This document shows, piece after piece, positions 7,722-15,666 of a DNA stretch of 64,000 nt. Location of the stretch: the NCBI GenBank assembly GCA_963812505.1, contig CAWEVM010000013.1, positions 1 to 64,000 on the forward strand, in the 5' to 3' direction. Made by a program: the position numbers and the translations under genes. The notes beneath the pieces were generated by a model. It made no database searches and was not told the origin of the DNA. It was given only the letters and a program-made list of their open reading frames with translations. The DNA is from JAMXLO01 sp963812505 (GTDB lineage: Bacteria > Pseudomonadota > Alphaproteobacteria > Acetobacterales > Acetobacteraceae). How positions within the stretch are numbered: position 1 is the first letter of the stretch; each line of letters begins with the position of its first letter.

Positions 7722-9527
7722 TCATGCGTCCATCTTCAGCGCCGCCAGGAACGCGGACTGCGGAATCTCGACTTTGCCAAACTGGCGCATGCGCTTCTTG
7801 CCTTCTTTCTGCTTCTCCAGCAGCTTGCGCTTCCGCGTGACGTCGCCGCCGTAGCACTTCGCGGTCACGTCCTTCGACAGCGCCCCGATCGTCTCGCGCG
7901 CGATGATGCGCCCGCCGATCGCCGCCTGGACCGCGATCTTGAACAACTGTCGCGGGATCAGATCCTTGAGCTTGCCGCAGATCGCCCGCCCGCGCGCCTC
8001 GGCCGCATTGCGGTGGGCGATGAACGACAGCGCATCCACCAGATCGCCGTTCACCAGGATCGAAATTCGCACGAGGTCACCCTCTGCGTAGCCGTCAATC
8101 TGGTAGTCGAAGCTGGCATAGCCACGCGACACCGATTTCAGCCGGTCGTAGAAATCGAAGACCACCTCGTTCAACGGCAGCCGATACACCGCCATCGCGC
8201 GATTGCCGACATAGGTCAGATCGACCTGCTCGCCGCGACGATCGTTGCAGAGGTGCAGCACGGCGCCAAGGTAATCATCCGGCACCATGATGGTGGCGCG
8301 GATCCACGGCTCCTCGATGTGGTCGATCACGCTGCCATCCGGCATGTCCACCGGATTATGAAGCTCCTGCACCTCGCCGTTGGTGCGGTGGATGCGGTAA
8401 ACCACGGATGGCGCGGTCGCGATTAGGTCGAGATCGAATTCGCGTATCAGCCGTTCCTGGATGATCTCCAGGTGAAGCAGGCCCAGGAAGCCACAGCGGA
8501 AGCCGAAACCGAGTGCCGCCGAAGTCTCCGCTTCGTAATGGAAGCTTGCATCGTTCAGCCGCAGCCGGCCCAGCGATTCGCGCAGCTTCTCGAAGTCGTC
8601 CGCGTCCACCGGATACAGACCGCACCACACCACCGGCACCGACGGCTTGAACCCGGGGAGCGCCTCGGTTGCCGGGGTGCGGTCGTCGGTGATCGTGTCG
8701 CCCACCGAGCAGTCCGCGACCGTCTTGATGGCGGCGGTGATGTAGCCGATTTCGCCGGGGCCGAGGTCATCGACCGGGATCATCTTGGGGCTGAACACGC
8801 CCACCTGCTCGACCTGATGCACTGACCCCTTGGCCATCATGCGGATACGCTGGCCGCGCTTGATCCGCCCGTCCCTGACGCGCACCAGGATCACCACGCC
8901 GAGGTACTGGTCGTACCAGCTATCGACCAGCAGCGCCTTCAGCGGTCCGGCTCCATCGCCCTTGGGCGGCGGCAACCGATGCACCAGCGCCTCCAGCACG
9001 CCCTCGATGTTGAGGCCGGTCTTGGCGCTGATCTCCACCGCGTCCGAGGCGTCGAGCCCGATCACGTCTTCGATCTGCTGCTTCACCTTCTCAGGTTCGG
9101 CAGCCGGCAGGTCGATCTTGTTCAGCACCGGGACGATCTCGTGGTTGGCCTCGATCGCCTGGTAGACGTTGGCGAGCGTCTGTGCCTCCACGCCCTGGGA
9201 CGCGTCCACCACCAGCAGCGAGCCTTCGCAGGCGGCCAGGCTGCGCGAGACCTCGTAGGAGAAGTCCACGTGGCCGGGGGTGTCCATCAGGTTCAGCTCG
9301 TAGACTTGGCCGTTCCTCGCCTGGTAGGTCAGCCGAACGGTCTGCGCCTTGATGGTGATGCCGCGCTCGCGCTCCAGGTCCATGTTGTCGAGGACCTGGT
9401 TGGTCATCTCGCGGTCGGTGAGCGCGCCGGTGGCCTGAATCAGGCGGTCGGCCAGGGTGGATTTCCCGTGGTCGATATGCGCGATGATCGCGAAGTTGCG
9501 GATGTGGTCGAGCGGGGTGTCGGTCAT
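7722..9527 (-). CDS. lepA: Elongation factor 4 (LepA)
   Basis: LepA is a ribosome-associated GTPase that back-translocates stalled ribosomes or aids initiation and subunit assembly. The 601 residues match the family length. The G domain shows G1 AHIDHGKST (residues ~16-24), the switch I region RERGITIKAQTV, G3 DTPGHVDF and G4 NKID. Elongation-factor-like domains II, III and V follow (GFRCGFLGLLHLEIIQERL). The family-specific C-terminal domain ends KCYGGDVTRKRKLLEKQKEGKKRM. It is flanked by tRNA-Ser and tRNA-Glu genes on the same strand, forming the only normal block inside the mobile-element region. All motifs look intact. Confidence 0.98.
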   Translation of the reverse strand: MTDTPLDHIRNFAIIAHIDHGKSTLADRLIQATGALTDREMTNQVLDNMDLERERGITIKAQTVRLTYQARNGQVYELNLMDTPGHVDFSYEVSRSLAACEGSLLVVDASQGVEAQTLANVYQAIEANHEIVPVLNKIDLPAAEPEKVKQQIEDVIGLDASDAVEISAKTGLNIEGVLEALVHRLPPPKGDGAGPLKALLVDSWYDQYLGVVILVRVRDGRIKRGQRIRMMAKGSVHQVEQVGVFSPKMIPVDDLGPGEIGYITAAIKTVADCSVGDTITDDRTPATEALPGFKPSVPVVWCGLYPVDADDFEKLRESLGRLRLNDASFHYEAETSAALGFGFRCGFLGLLHLEIIQERLIREFDLDLIATAPSVVYRIHRTNGEVQELHNPVDMPDGSVIDHIEEPWIRATIMVPDDYLGAVLHLCNDRRGEQVDLTYVGNRAMAVYRLPLNEVVFDFYDRLKSVSRGYASFDYQIDGYAEGDLVRISILVNGDLVDALSFIAHRNAAEARGRAICGKLKDLIPRQLFKIAVQAAIGGRIIARETIGALSKDVTAKCYGGDVTRKRKLLEKQKEGKKRMRQFGKVEIPQSAFLAALKMDA

Positions 9528-9736
9528 GTCCGGCCATCAGTGATCGGTAATCACGCAACGTGTCGCAGCAGGAGATAGAGGGTCCGGCGGCCGGTGTCAT
9601 CCGCGAGAGGAGGAGATCTCAGGATATCGCCACAACGGAGGGGTGTCACAGATGTCTCATTTGTCTGGCGCCCCGTTCTCCTGCCGATGATCTGGTCTGC
9701 GACGATCAGCGCCAGACCTGATTTCTTGAGGCGTTG

Positions 9737-9812
9737 TGGCGTCCCCTGCGGGATTCGAACCCGCGTTGCCGCCGTGAGAGGGCGGTGTCCTGGGCCTCTA
9801 GACGAAGGGGAC
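9737..9812 (-). tRNA. tRNA-Glu (anticodon CTC)
   Basis: Read on the minus strand, the gene starts GTCCCCTTCGTCTAGAGGCC. The anticodon stem CCGCC/GGCGG encloses loop CTCTCAC, giving anticodon CTC (reads GAG). The T arm contains GGTTCGAATCCC, the acceptor stem closes with GGGGAC, and CCA is encoded. It is 76 bases with normal cloverleaf spacing. The 209 bases between it and lepA show no gene. Confidence 0.95.
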
Positions 9813-9992
9813 GTCAGTCCGACCCTGCCTTCTAGGGCAGCCCGCGAGCAAGTTCAACCCGGCTTCCGTCGAACTGTCGATAGCTAATTACTTGTCCGGT
9901 TCAGGTAGCCCCAGAGATGACCGGGTTGGTCTGAACAGCGTTTCGGTTCCGATTGATGGTTTCCCTGCGAACTATCTCCACGGCGGCGAACA

Positions 9993-10453
9993 TCATGCGG
10001 CCGCCGCCAGCGCCAGGCCACAGAAGTAGACTTGGTAGGGCGACCGGCCGTTCAGGCTCGAGTGCGGCCTCTTACGGTTGTAGAAGGCCAGATAATCGCC
10101 GATCACGCGCCTCAGCCACGCTGTCATGGGCACGTAGGTAGGCCTCTTCGTATTTGACCGACCGCCATGGCCGTTCAACGAACACGTTGTCGCGCCACGA
10201 GCCGCGGCCATCCATGCTGATCCGGATCGCGTTCCCCAGCAGCAGGCCGGTGAACGCCGCACTGGTGAACTGGCTGCCTTGGTCGGTATTGAAGATCGCC
10301 GGTCGACCGTGTCGGGCGAGCGCCTCAACGAGCGCGTCCAGGCAGAAATCAACCTCCAAGCTGATCGACACCCGCCAGGCAAGAACCCGCCGGCTGAACC
10401 AGTCCACCACCGCCGTCAGGTAGAGAAAGCCGCGAGCCATCGGAATGTAGGGG
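9993..10453 (-). pseudogene. IS3-family transposase orfB remnant (different from the 2745-7240 element)
   Basis: The catalytic-core fragment reads YIPMARGFLYLTAVVDW, then NTDQGSQFTSAAFT with the second aspartate, RGSWRDNVFVERPWRS with the glutamate, and KYEEAYLRAHDSVAEA. The C-terminal block GDYLAFYNRKRPHSSL follows in another frame, so there is an indel near 10110. The N-terminal half is missing: a group II intron 3' end abuts it near 10454, just before the codons for YIPMARG. It is inactive. Confidence 0.8.
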
Positions 10454-10785
10454 TGAGTAGGCCGGAGGAATTTCACCCCAGGGCTCTCGCAGAACTGGAT
10501 GTGAACCTCTCAGCTCATCCGGCTCCCATCATCCGGCCTATGACACGACTCCCAGCGACCAGTGAACGAACGCACCCGGCTGACCTTGCGCCAGCCGCTT
10601 GAGCATCTCGGCGGCCCGAGTTTCATGGCCTGTCAGCCCTTGTACTTGCGCATCAGCCACCGGGTCAGGAACAGGTTCATGTTCTGCCACACCGGTTTGA
10701 GCGCCGATCCGTGGAAGCGGCCGTAGTACTGCTGCCATCCCTTCAGGATTGGAGCGAACATGGCCGATAGTCCGGCCAAGCTCTT
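10454..10785 (-). mobile_element. 3' end of a group II intron: maturase C-terminus plus domains V-VI
   Basis: On the minus strand the maturase domain end reads GWQQYYGRFHGSALKPVWQ and LTRWLMRKYKG. An apparent frame slip follows, then the usual tail (GHETRAAEMLKRLAQGQPGAF). About 40 bases later comes a domain V-like hairpin containing gagccggatgagctgagagg and agttctgcgagag, and then a domain VI-like hairpin ending near ctactcacc at about 10454. The reverse transcriptase part is lost, replaced near 10770 by an IS1380-family tail. The intron had inserted into an IS3-family transposase gene. Confidence 0.75.
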
Positions 10786-11130
10786 GACGCTACGCTCTAC
10801 TGCGCGCGCGGCCAGGCCGAGAACCTGATCAAGCTGCACAAGAGCCAACTTGCCTCCGATCGGACCAGTTGTCGCTCGGCACTCGCCAATCAGGTGCGTC
10901 TCGTGCTGCATACCGCCGCCTACTGGCTGATGCTGACGGTGCGCGACGCCATCGACAAACCGCATCCGCTCGCCAACGCCGAGTTCACCACCCTGCGCAC
11001 GCGCCTCCTCAAAATCGCCGCACGCATCACCGAGACCGCCACACGCGTCCGCGTCGCCTTTGCTGCAGCATGCCCGGACCACGCATTGTTTCGCCGCATC
11101 GCCATCTGCCTCCAGCCCGCCGGACCGTAA
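10771..11130 (+). pseudogene. IS1380-family transposase, C-terminal fragment
   Basis: The open frame from 10771 carries the end of an IS1380 (DDE_Tnp_1) transposase: LYCARGQAENLIKLHKSQLASD, VRLVLHTAAYWLML, and a C-terminal helical tail ending at 11130. It corresponds to the same region of the fuller IS1380 element at 11790-13483 but is clearly divergent from it. The N-terminal three quarters are missing. The bases from 11131 to about 11290 are probably the rest of its 3' end; no terminal repeat was recognised there. Confidence 0.8.
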
Positions 11131-11261
11131 CACGGCGGGTGCTCCGTCCCCGCACACACCCGGTCCCGCCAACATCCAACGCCGTCATGAACCTGACTGA
11201 CTTCGCGATGAAACAGGCGACATGCAGCAACGCGCCTGCTCCTCAGACAGCACCATCAACT

Positions 11262-11639
11262 TCAATGCGATGAATAGGACGGGCTAGACATCGTGGCGAT
11301 TGGATAATCGGCCTGGCGATCGCTCACCAACCGGAACCCTTCGGTGGGATCGCGTTCGTCTCCCGAGCGAACCAAGGCCGTCGCCTTTGAGAGGATCTCC
11401 CGCTCAAGCCGCAGCTGGCGGTTCTCACGCCGCAGCTGGCTCAGCTCCTCGCGCTCCGCCGTCGTCAGGCCGCCGTCGCCGCGGCCCGCGTTACGCTCAG
11501 ACTGCGCAAGCCAGTTCCTGATCGATTGCGCCGTCCGTTCGAACTCATCCGCCAGCTCCTCAGGCGTGCGGCCCGCACGCACCAGTTCGACCATCTGGTG
11601 CCGGAACTCAGGCGGGTAGGCTCCTCTTGTCTTGGCCAT
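11262..11639 (-). pseudogene. Second, truncated copy of the IS3-family orfA region
   Basis: This region is near-identical to the orfA of the 2745-7240 element (MAKTRGAYPPEFRHQMVEL ... RRENRQLRLEREILSKA). The IS end is the same, with ggggcaacttca finishing at 11693. A small indel fuses the orfA frame with the start of orfB (SDRQADYPIATM), and homology stops at about 11291, where the IS1380-family fragment begins. The orientation equals that of the first copy, so the two copies bracket the tRNA-Ser/lepA/tRNA-Glu block as direct repeats. Confidence 0.85.
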
Positions 11640-11693
11640 TGCGGACTCCTCGAACCCAAATAGTCCGGTGTCCACGATACTGGGGCAACTTCA

Positions 11694-11789
11694 CCTACAG
11701 GGTTCCGAACAGACGCTCCGACCGCCCGCGTGCCTGGGGGAATAGGCCGCAATGTGCTCCACCCCCAGCTGCGCCAGGCTTGCCCTTAG
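11694..11789 (-). pseudogene. ISNCY-type transposase fragment, downstream of the IS1380 insertion
   Basis: On the minus strand this short piece reads SLAQLGVEHIAAYSPQARG and RSERLF, a hallmark stretch of integrase-like ISNCY transposases. It is the continuation of the gene at 13484-14164. It is separated from that part by the IS1380-family element and cut on its other side by the end of the IS3 copy at 11693. Both losses make the gene inactive. Confidence 0.75.
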
Positions 11790-13483
11790 CCTGGATTTCT
11801 CAAACTTGGGCGGTGCACCGGGGCTGAGAATCTGAGAGACTTGTTGTGCAGCAACAATTTCTCTGTGATCCCAGGTGCGCCCCGATGCCGACAGAGTGTA
11901 ACGCGACGCTATTCGAATTTGAAGCGGTTGAACGCCGGGCGGTGGTGGCCGGTTTCGATGGTGGGGACATCAACCTCGAATGCGGGGGCGCTGCTGCTGG
12001 GACAGGTGGATCGCGGTCTGGGCCTGATCCGTCGGTTCGGTGAATGCTTCACCGATCGTCGCGATCCCCGCTATCTCGAGCACCGGATCGAGACGTTGGT
12101 CGGGCAGCGGATCTTTGGCCTGGTGCTGGGCTACGAGGACCTCAACGATCACGACGAGCTGCGCAAGGGTGTGCTGGCCGGGAAGCTGCATCCGGTGCTG
12201 CGGTCGGACTGCGAGGCTTTGGCGGGCAAGAGCACGCTCAATCGTCTGGAGCACACGCCGAGGCGCCACGCTGCGAAGTATCACAAGATCGATTGCGACG
12301 GGTCGCGGGTTGATGAACTGCTGGTCGAGCTTTTCCTGGAGGCGCATGACCGTGCGCCGCGCGAGATCGTGCTCGACCTCGACAACACCGACATCCCGCT
12401 GCACGGCGGGCAGGAAGGCCGCTTCTTCCATGGCTATTATGATGAGTTCTGCTACCTGCCGCTCTACGTGTTCTGCGGCCGGCACCTGCTGTTGGCCCGG
12501 CAGCGGCGCGCCAACGTCGCCGGCAGCGATGGCGCGGTCGAGGAGATGGCACGCATCATCGCCCGGATCCGCCGGAAGTGGCGATGGGTGCGCATCATTC
12601 TGCGCGGCGACAGCGGCTTCGCCAATGATCCTCTGATGCGGTGGTGCGAGGCGAACCGCGTCGATTATGTGTTCGGCCTGGCGCGCAATTCCCGCCTGGA
12701 AGCAGCGCTCGGCAACCAAGCTGCCGAGGCGAAGCGACTGTGTATGGCGTCGGGCCGGCCCGCCCGGGTGTTCCGTGACTTCCGGTATCGCACGCTCGAC
12801 AGTTGGAGCCGGGAACGGCGCGTCGTCGGCAAGGCCGAGCACACGCCGGACGGCGCCAATCCTCGCTTTGTCGTCACCTCGCTCAGACACGCCCGTCTCG
12901 CCGATCCTCGCACCCTCTACGAGAACCTGTACTGCGCCCGCGGCGAGGCCGAGAACCGCATCGGCGAACAGTTCGAACTGTTCGCCGATCGCGCCTCCTC
13001 CGCCACCATGGCGGCCAACCAGCTGCGCATGTGGTTCTCGGCCATGGCCTATGTGCTGGTCGACACGTTACGCCGTGTCGGTCTGCGCTTTACCCAGTTC
13101 GCCGACGCCTCGGCGCAGACCATTCGTCTCAGGCTCCTCAAGCTTGGCGCTCAGGTGCGCACCAGTGTACGACGCATCCACTTCGCGATCGCCTCGGGCT
13201 GCCCCAACAAGGCCGAGTTCGAACTGGCTTACCTCTATCTACAGCGTGCGTTCAGCTCCGCCTGACGGTCACCACGCCGAAATGCCGCGCATCGATCCGT
13301 CGAGCCATGACACGCGACGTCACACACACGCATTGAGCGAAGAGCGCCGCCACCAAACTCGCAGGGCGCGCACAAGATGTCAGCCCAAGGGCTGTGCCCC
13401 TGTCGAACGCCCGCAACAGCGAAAATCACGCCGTCAACACGCCGCTCAGCGAACAGAAGCCAGCAAAGTTTGAGAAATCCAGG
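11790..13483 (+). mobile_element. IS1380-family insertion sequence, complete ends
   Basis: A perfect 18-bp terminal inverted repeat, CCTGGATTTCTCAAACTT, sits at 11790-11807 and, reversed, at 13466-13483. A 4-bp target duplication TTAG flanks the element at 11786-11789 and 13484-13487, the duplication size usual for IS1380. The 1,694-bp element carries one transposase gene with a frame break near its start. It was inserted into an ISNCY-type transposase gene, whose two parts lie on either side. Confidence 0.92.
11885..13265 (+). pseudogene. IS1380-family transposase (DDE_Tnp_1) with an early frameshift
   Basis: The natural start is probably ATG 11885 (MPTECNATLFEFEAVERR, GFDGGDI). About 30 codons later the family sequence continues one frame over as TSNAGALLLGQVDRGLGLIRR and stays open to 13265. 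One extra A in atcaacctcg (about 11970) explains the shift. Downstream are the catalytic blocks DLDNTDIPLHGGQEG, IILRGDSGFAND and YENLYCARGEAENRIGE. A long frame starting at 11841 also reads through but has an unnatural N-terminus. Without frame correction the element is probably defective. Confidence 0.8.
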
Positions 13484-14164
13484 TTAGGCGGGTCGAAGAC
13501 ACGACCCGAGGGGCTCGCCCAACCTGTGTCACCGGACCACCAGCCTCCGGCGTGTAGAAGTGATGGCTGCCGCGGTCGCTATACAGGCTCAGCGGCAGGC
13601 CATGCCGGCCGAACACCTCCAGCAGCGCCTGAAACGTCGAGGCGATGCCCTCCTCGGGCACCAGAAAGCCCGAGTAGATCGTGTTCGTCGCATCGTCCAT
13701 CGTGACGATGAGGTCCATCGCGTCGAGCCCGGCGATCCACTCATGCCGCGAGCCATCCTGATGCAGCATCATTCCCGGCAACGGCCGGCGCGGCCGCTTG
13801 CGCCGGTGTGCGGCGCGCGTCTTGGCGGGTGGCAGCAGCCCCCTCGATTGCAGGAACACCTTGGGCCAGGTGTAGCCCCAGCTGAACGTATGCTCGCGCA
13901 CCAGGTGTTCGTGGAAGTGCTTGGCGGTGAAGCCGCTGTGCCTGGTCCGATACAAGGTCTCGATCTGCTGTTGCGGCTCCACCGGTACCCGCCTGTCCGA
14001 GGCCTGGCCCAGACGACGGTCCAATAGGCCGGCTTCGCCGCTGTCTTCAAAGCGCACGCACCACCGGCGGATGTCCGCTCGCTGACGCCGAGCAACGCCG
14101 CGGCGTCGATCTGGTTGAGTTCGCTCGCCTCACACCGCTCGAATACGCTGCGGAACTTGATCAT
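13484..14164 (-). pseudogene. ISNCY-type transposase, N-terminal part
   Basis: It starts at ATG 14164 (MIKFRSVFERCEASELNQIDAAALLGVSERT, a helix-turn-helix given here in outline). There is a frame slip near residue 35, after which it reads FEDSGEAGLLDRRLG, FTAKHFHEHLVREH, SWGYTWPKVFLQSRGL, LPGMMLHQDGSRHEWI (first aspartate), LIVTMDDATNTIYSGFLV and LPLSLYSDRGSHHFYTP (second aspartate). It is interrupted at 13484 by the IS1380-family element and continues at 11694-11789. It carries at least two lesions and is inactive. Confidence 0.78.
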
Positions 14165-14225
14165 TCACACACCCTGTAGGGCTTCCGTCCGGCGCATCAG
14201 GGCTCTCCAAAGTGCCCCAGTACCA

Positions 14226-14271
14226 CCGGACAGATCGTGTGCTACCTAAACCGGACAAATCGTGTGCTACC
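14226..14271 (+). repeat. Two direct repeats near the ISNCY element end
   Basis: A 21-base unit beginning ccggaca and ending gtgtgctacc occurs at 14226-14246 and 14251-14271 with one mismatch, a 25-base period. It most likely belongs to the terminal region of the ISNCY-type element upstream of serC. Two copies are too few for a CRISPR array. Confidence 0.7.
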
Positions 14272-14290
14272 GACACCGAGCCGAAGATCG

Positions 14291-14320
14291 TTGACGCGGT
14301 AGCAACCTTCTCGCTATACG
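14291..14320 (+). promoter_or_regulatory. Sigma-70-type promoter for serC-serA
   Basis: TTGACG at 14291-14296 and TATACG at 14315-14320 are separated by 18 bases. A start site near 14327 would give an untranslated leader of about 50 bases before the serC ATG at 14379. The promoter lies just beyond the mobile-element debris, so serC expression need not depend on it. Confidence 0.6.
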
Positions 14321-14333
14321 CCGCGCCGGGTCA

Positions 14334-14373
14334 CGCCCCCCCACCGGGGCGCTTCTCTTCTGTAAGGGAGAGC
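14334..14373 (+). promoter_or_regulatory. serC leader with two hairpins, one over the ribosome-binding site
   Basis: The first hairpin is CGCCCC/GGGGCG with a 6-base loop (14334-14351). A second possible hairpin pairs TCTCTT (about 14355-14360) with GGGAGA, which overlaps the purine-rich ribosome-binding site aagggagag before ATG 14379. A serC RNA motif upstream of serC-serA is known in other alphaproteobacteria. The location and gene order agree, but I could not compare the conserved sequence, so a match is not claimed. Confidence 0.4.
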
Positions 14374-14378
14374 CGCAG

Positions 14379-15563
14379 ATGGCGAGCACACTGAAACCGG
14401 ACGAGCGTCCGGCCAATCCCAATTTCTCCTCCGGTCCCTGTGCCAAACGTCCTGGCTTCACGCTGGATGCGTTGTCTGGCGCCATGCTCGGACGCAGTCA
14501 CCGCGCCAGCGAGCCTAAGGCGCGCCTGGCCGAAGTCATCGAGCGATCGCGGGCGATCCTCGCCATGCCGAGTGACTGGCGGCTGGGGATTGTGCCCGCT
14601 TCGGACACCGGCGCAGTCGAGATGGCACTGTGGTCGCTGCTCGGCCAGCGCGGCGTCGACGTGCTGGCATTCGAGAGTTTCGGCGAGGGTTGGGCCACCG
14701 ACATCGTCAAGCAGCTTCGCCTGTCCGATGCACGCGTGCTGTCGGCGCCGTATGGGCGCCTGCCGGACTTCGGCTCCGTCGATTTCAGCCACGACGTGGT
14801 GTTCCCGTGGAACGGCACGACGTCCGGCGTCAGGGTACCGAACGGCGATTGGATCGCGCGAGATCGGACGGGGCTGACGATTTGCGACGCAACCTCGGCG
14901 GCATTCGCCATGCGGCTGGCCTGGGAGAAACTCGATGTCGTCACCTGGTCCTGGCAGAAGGTGCTGGGTGGCGAGGGGGCGCATGGCATGCTGGCGCTGT
15001 CGCCGCGCGCGGTGGAGCGTCTGCTCAGTTACAAGCCGGCGTGGCCATTGCCGAAGATTTTCCGTCTGACATCCGGTGGGAACCTGATCGAAGGCATCTT
15101 CAAGGGCGAGACGATCAACACACCTTCGATGTTGTGCGTTGAGGATGCGCTCGACGGATTGCGCTGGGCGGAAGCGGTTGGTGGGCTCGGCGGATTGATC
15201 GCACGGTCGGAAGCGAATTTGGCCGAGATCGCGACTTGGGTGGCGCGGACCGATTGGGTCGATTTCCTGGCCGAGAATGTGCAGACACGGTCCTGCACGT
15301 CGATCTGTCTAAAGCTGATGGCACCTTGGTTCGTGGCGTTGCCGGCGGATCGTCAGGCCGCGGCGGCGAAGCGGCTGGCGGCAGTGTTGGAGAAGGAAGA
15401 CGCTGCCTACGACATCGCGGCATATCGCGATGCACCACCAGGGTTGCGTATCTGGGGGGGGGCGACGGTGGAAACCACGGACATCGCGGCGTTGTTGCCG
15501 TGGCTCGATTGGGCGCACGACGTCGTGGCGGCGGAGTACGCGACGGCAAAGGCGGCAGAATAA
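14379..15563 (+). CDS. serC: Phosphoserine aminotransferase
   Basis: SerC converts 3-phosphohydroxypyruvate and glutamate to phosphoserine, the second step of serine synthesis, and can also act in pyridoxal phosphate synthesis. The 394 residues fit the alphaproteobacterial branch of the class V aminotransferases. Visible parts are NFSSGPCAKRPGF at the start, SDTGAVEMALWSLLG, the stretch ICDATSAAFAM before TWSWQKVLGGEGAHGML (the lysine in WQKVLGG is the expected PLP Schiff-base lysine), and PSMLCVEDALDGL near residue 250. The ATG follows aagggagag. serA follows about 100 bases downstream, so the two first steps of the pathway are adjacent. Confidence 0.95.
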   Translation: MASTLKPDERPANPNFSSGPCAKRPGFTLDALSGAMLGRSHRASEPKARLAEVIERSRAILAMPSDWRLGIVPASDTGAVEMALWSLLGQRGVDVLAFESFGEGWATDIVKQLRLSDARVLSAPYGRLPDFGSVDFSHDVVFPWNGTTSGVRVPNGDWIARDRTGLTICDATSAAFAMRLAWEKLDVVTWSWQKVLGGEGAHGMLALSPRAVERLLSYKPAWPLPKIFRLTSGGNLIEGIFKGETINTPSMLCVEDALDGLRWAEAVGGLGGLIARSEANLAEIATWVARTDWVDFLAENVQTRSCTSICLKLMAPWFVALPADRQAAAAKRLAAVLEKEDAAYDIAAYRDAPPGLRIWGGATVETTDIAALLPWLDWAHDVVAAEYATAKAAE

Positions 15564-15574
15564 GCAACGCCTCA

Positions 15575-15660
15575 TTCCCCCACCTCCCGCAAGGGGCGGA
15601 GGAGTATTGTGTCGTTAGATACTCCCCTCCTGTCGCGGGAGGGGCTGGGGGGAGGGGCCC
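15575..15660 (+). repeat. G/C-rich intergenic palindrome (repeat copy 1)
   Basis: C-rich and G-rich tracts face each other here: ccccacctcccgc and aaggggcggagg, then atactcccctcctg and cgggaggggctgggg. Together they can form strong hairpins between serC and serA. The right half matches the copy at 28886-28926 (atactcccc ... ggggggagggg), and copies of the same type occur at 59865-59892 and 63545-63590. A purine-rich arm also lies about 9 bases before the serA GTG and could serve as its ribosome-binding site. Confidence 0.75.
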
Positions 15661-15666
15661 ATATCA

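Noticed and set aside
11841..11884. Upstream start that would give one unbroken IS1380 transposase frame
   Set aside because: The N-terminus it yields (MLCSNNFSVIPGAP) does not resemble the family, while the true N-terminal sequence is present in the other frame.
14226..14271. Direct repeats considered as a CRISPR start
   Set aside because: Only two copies with a 4-base gap; they fit an insertion-sequence end.
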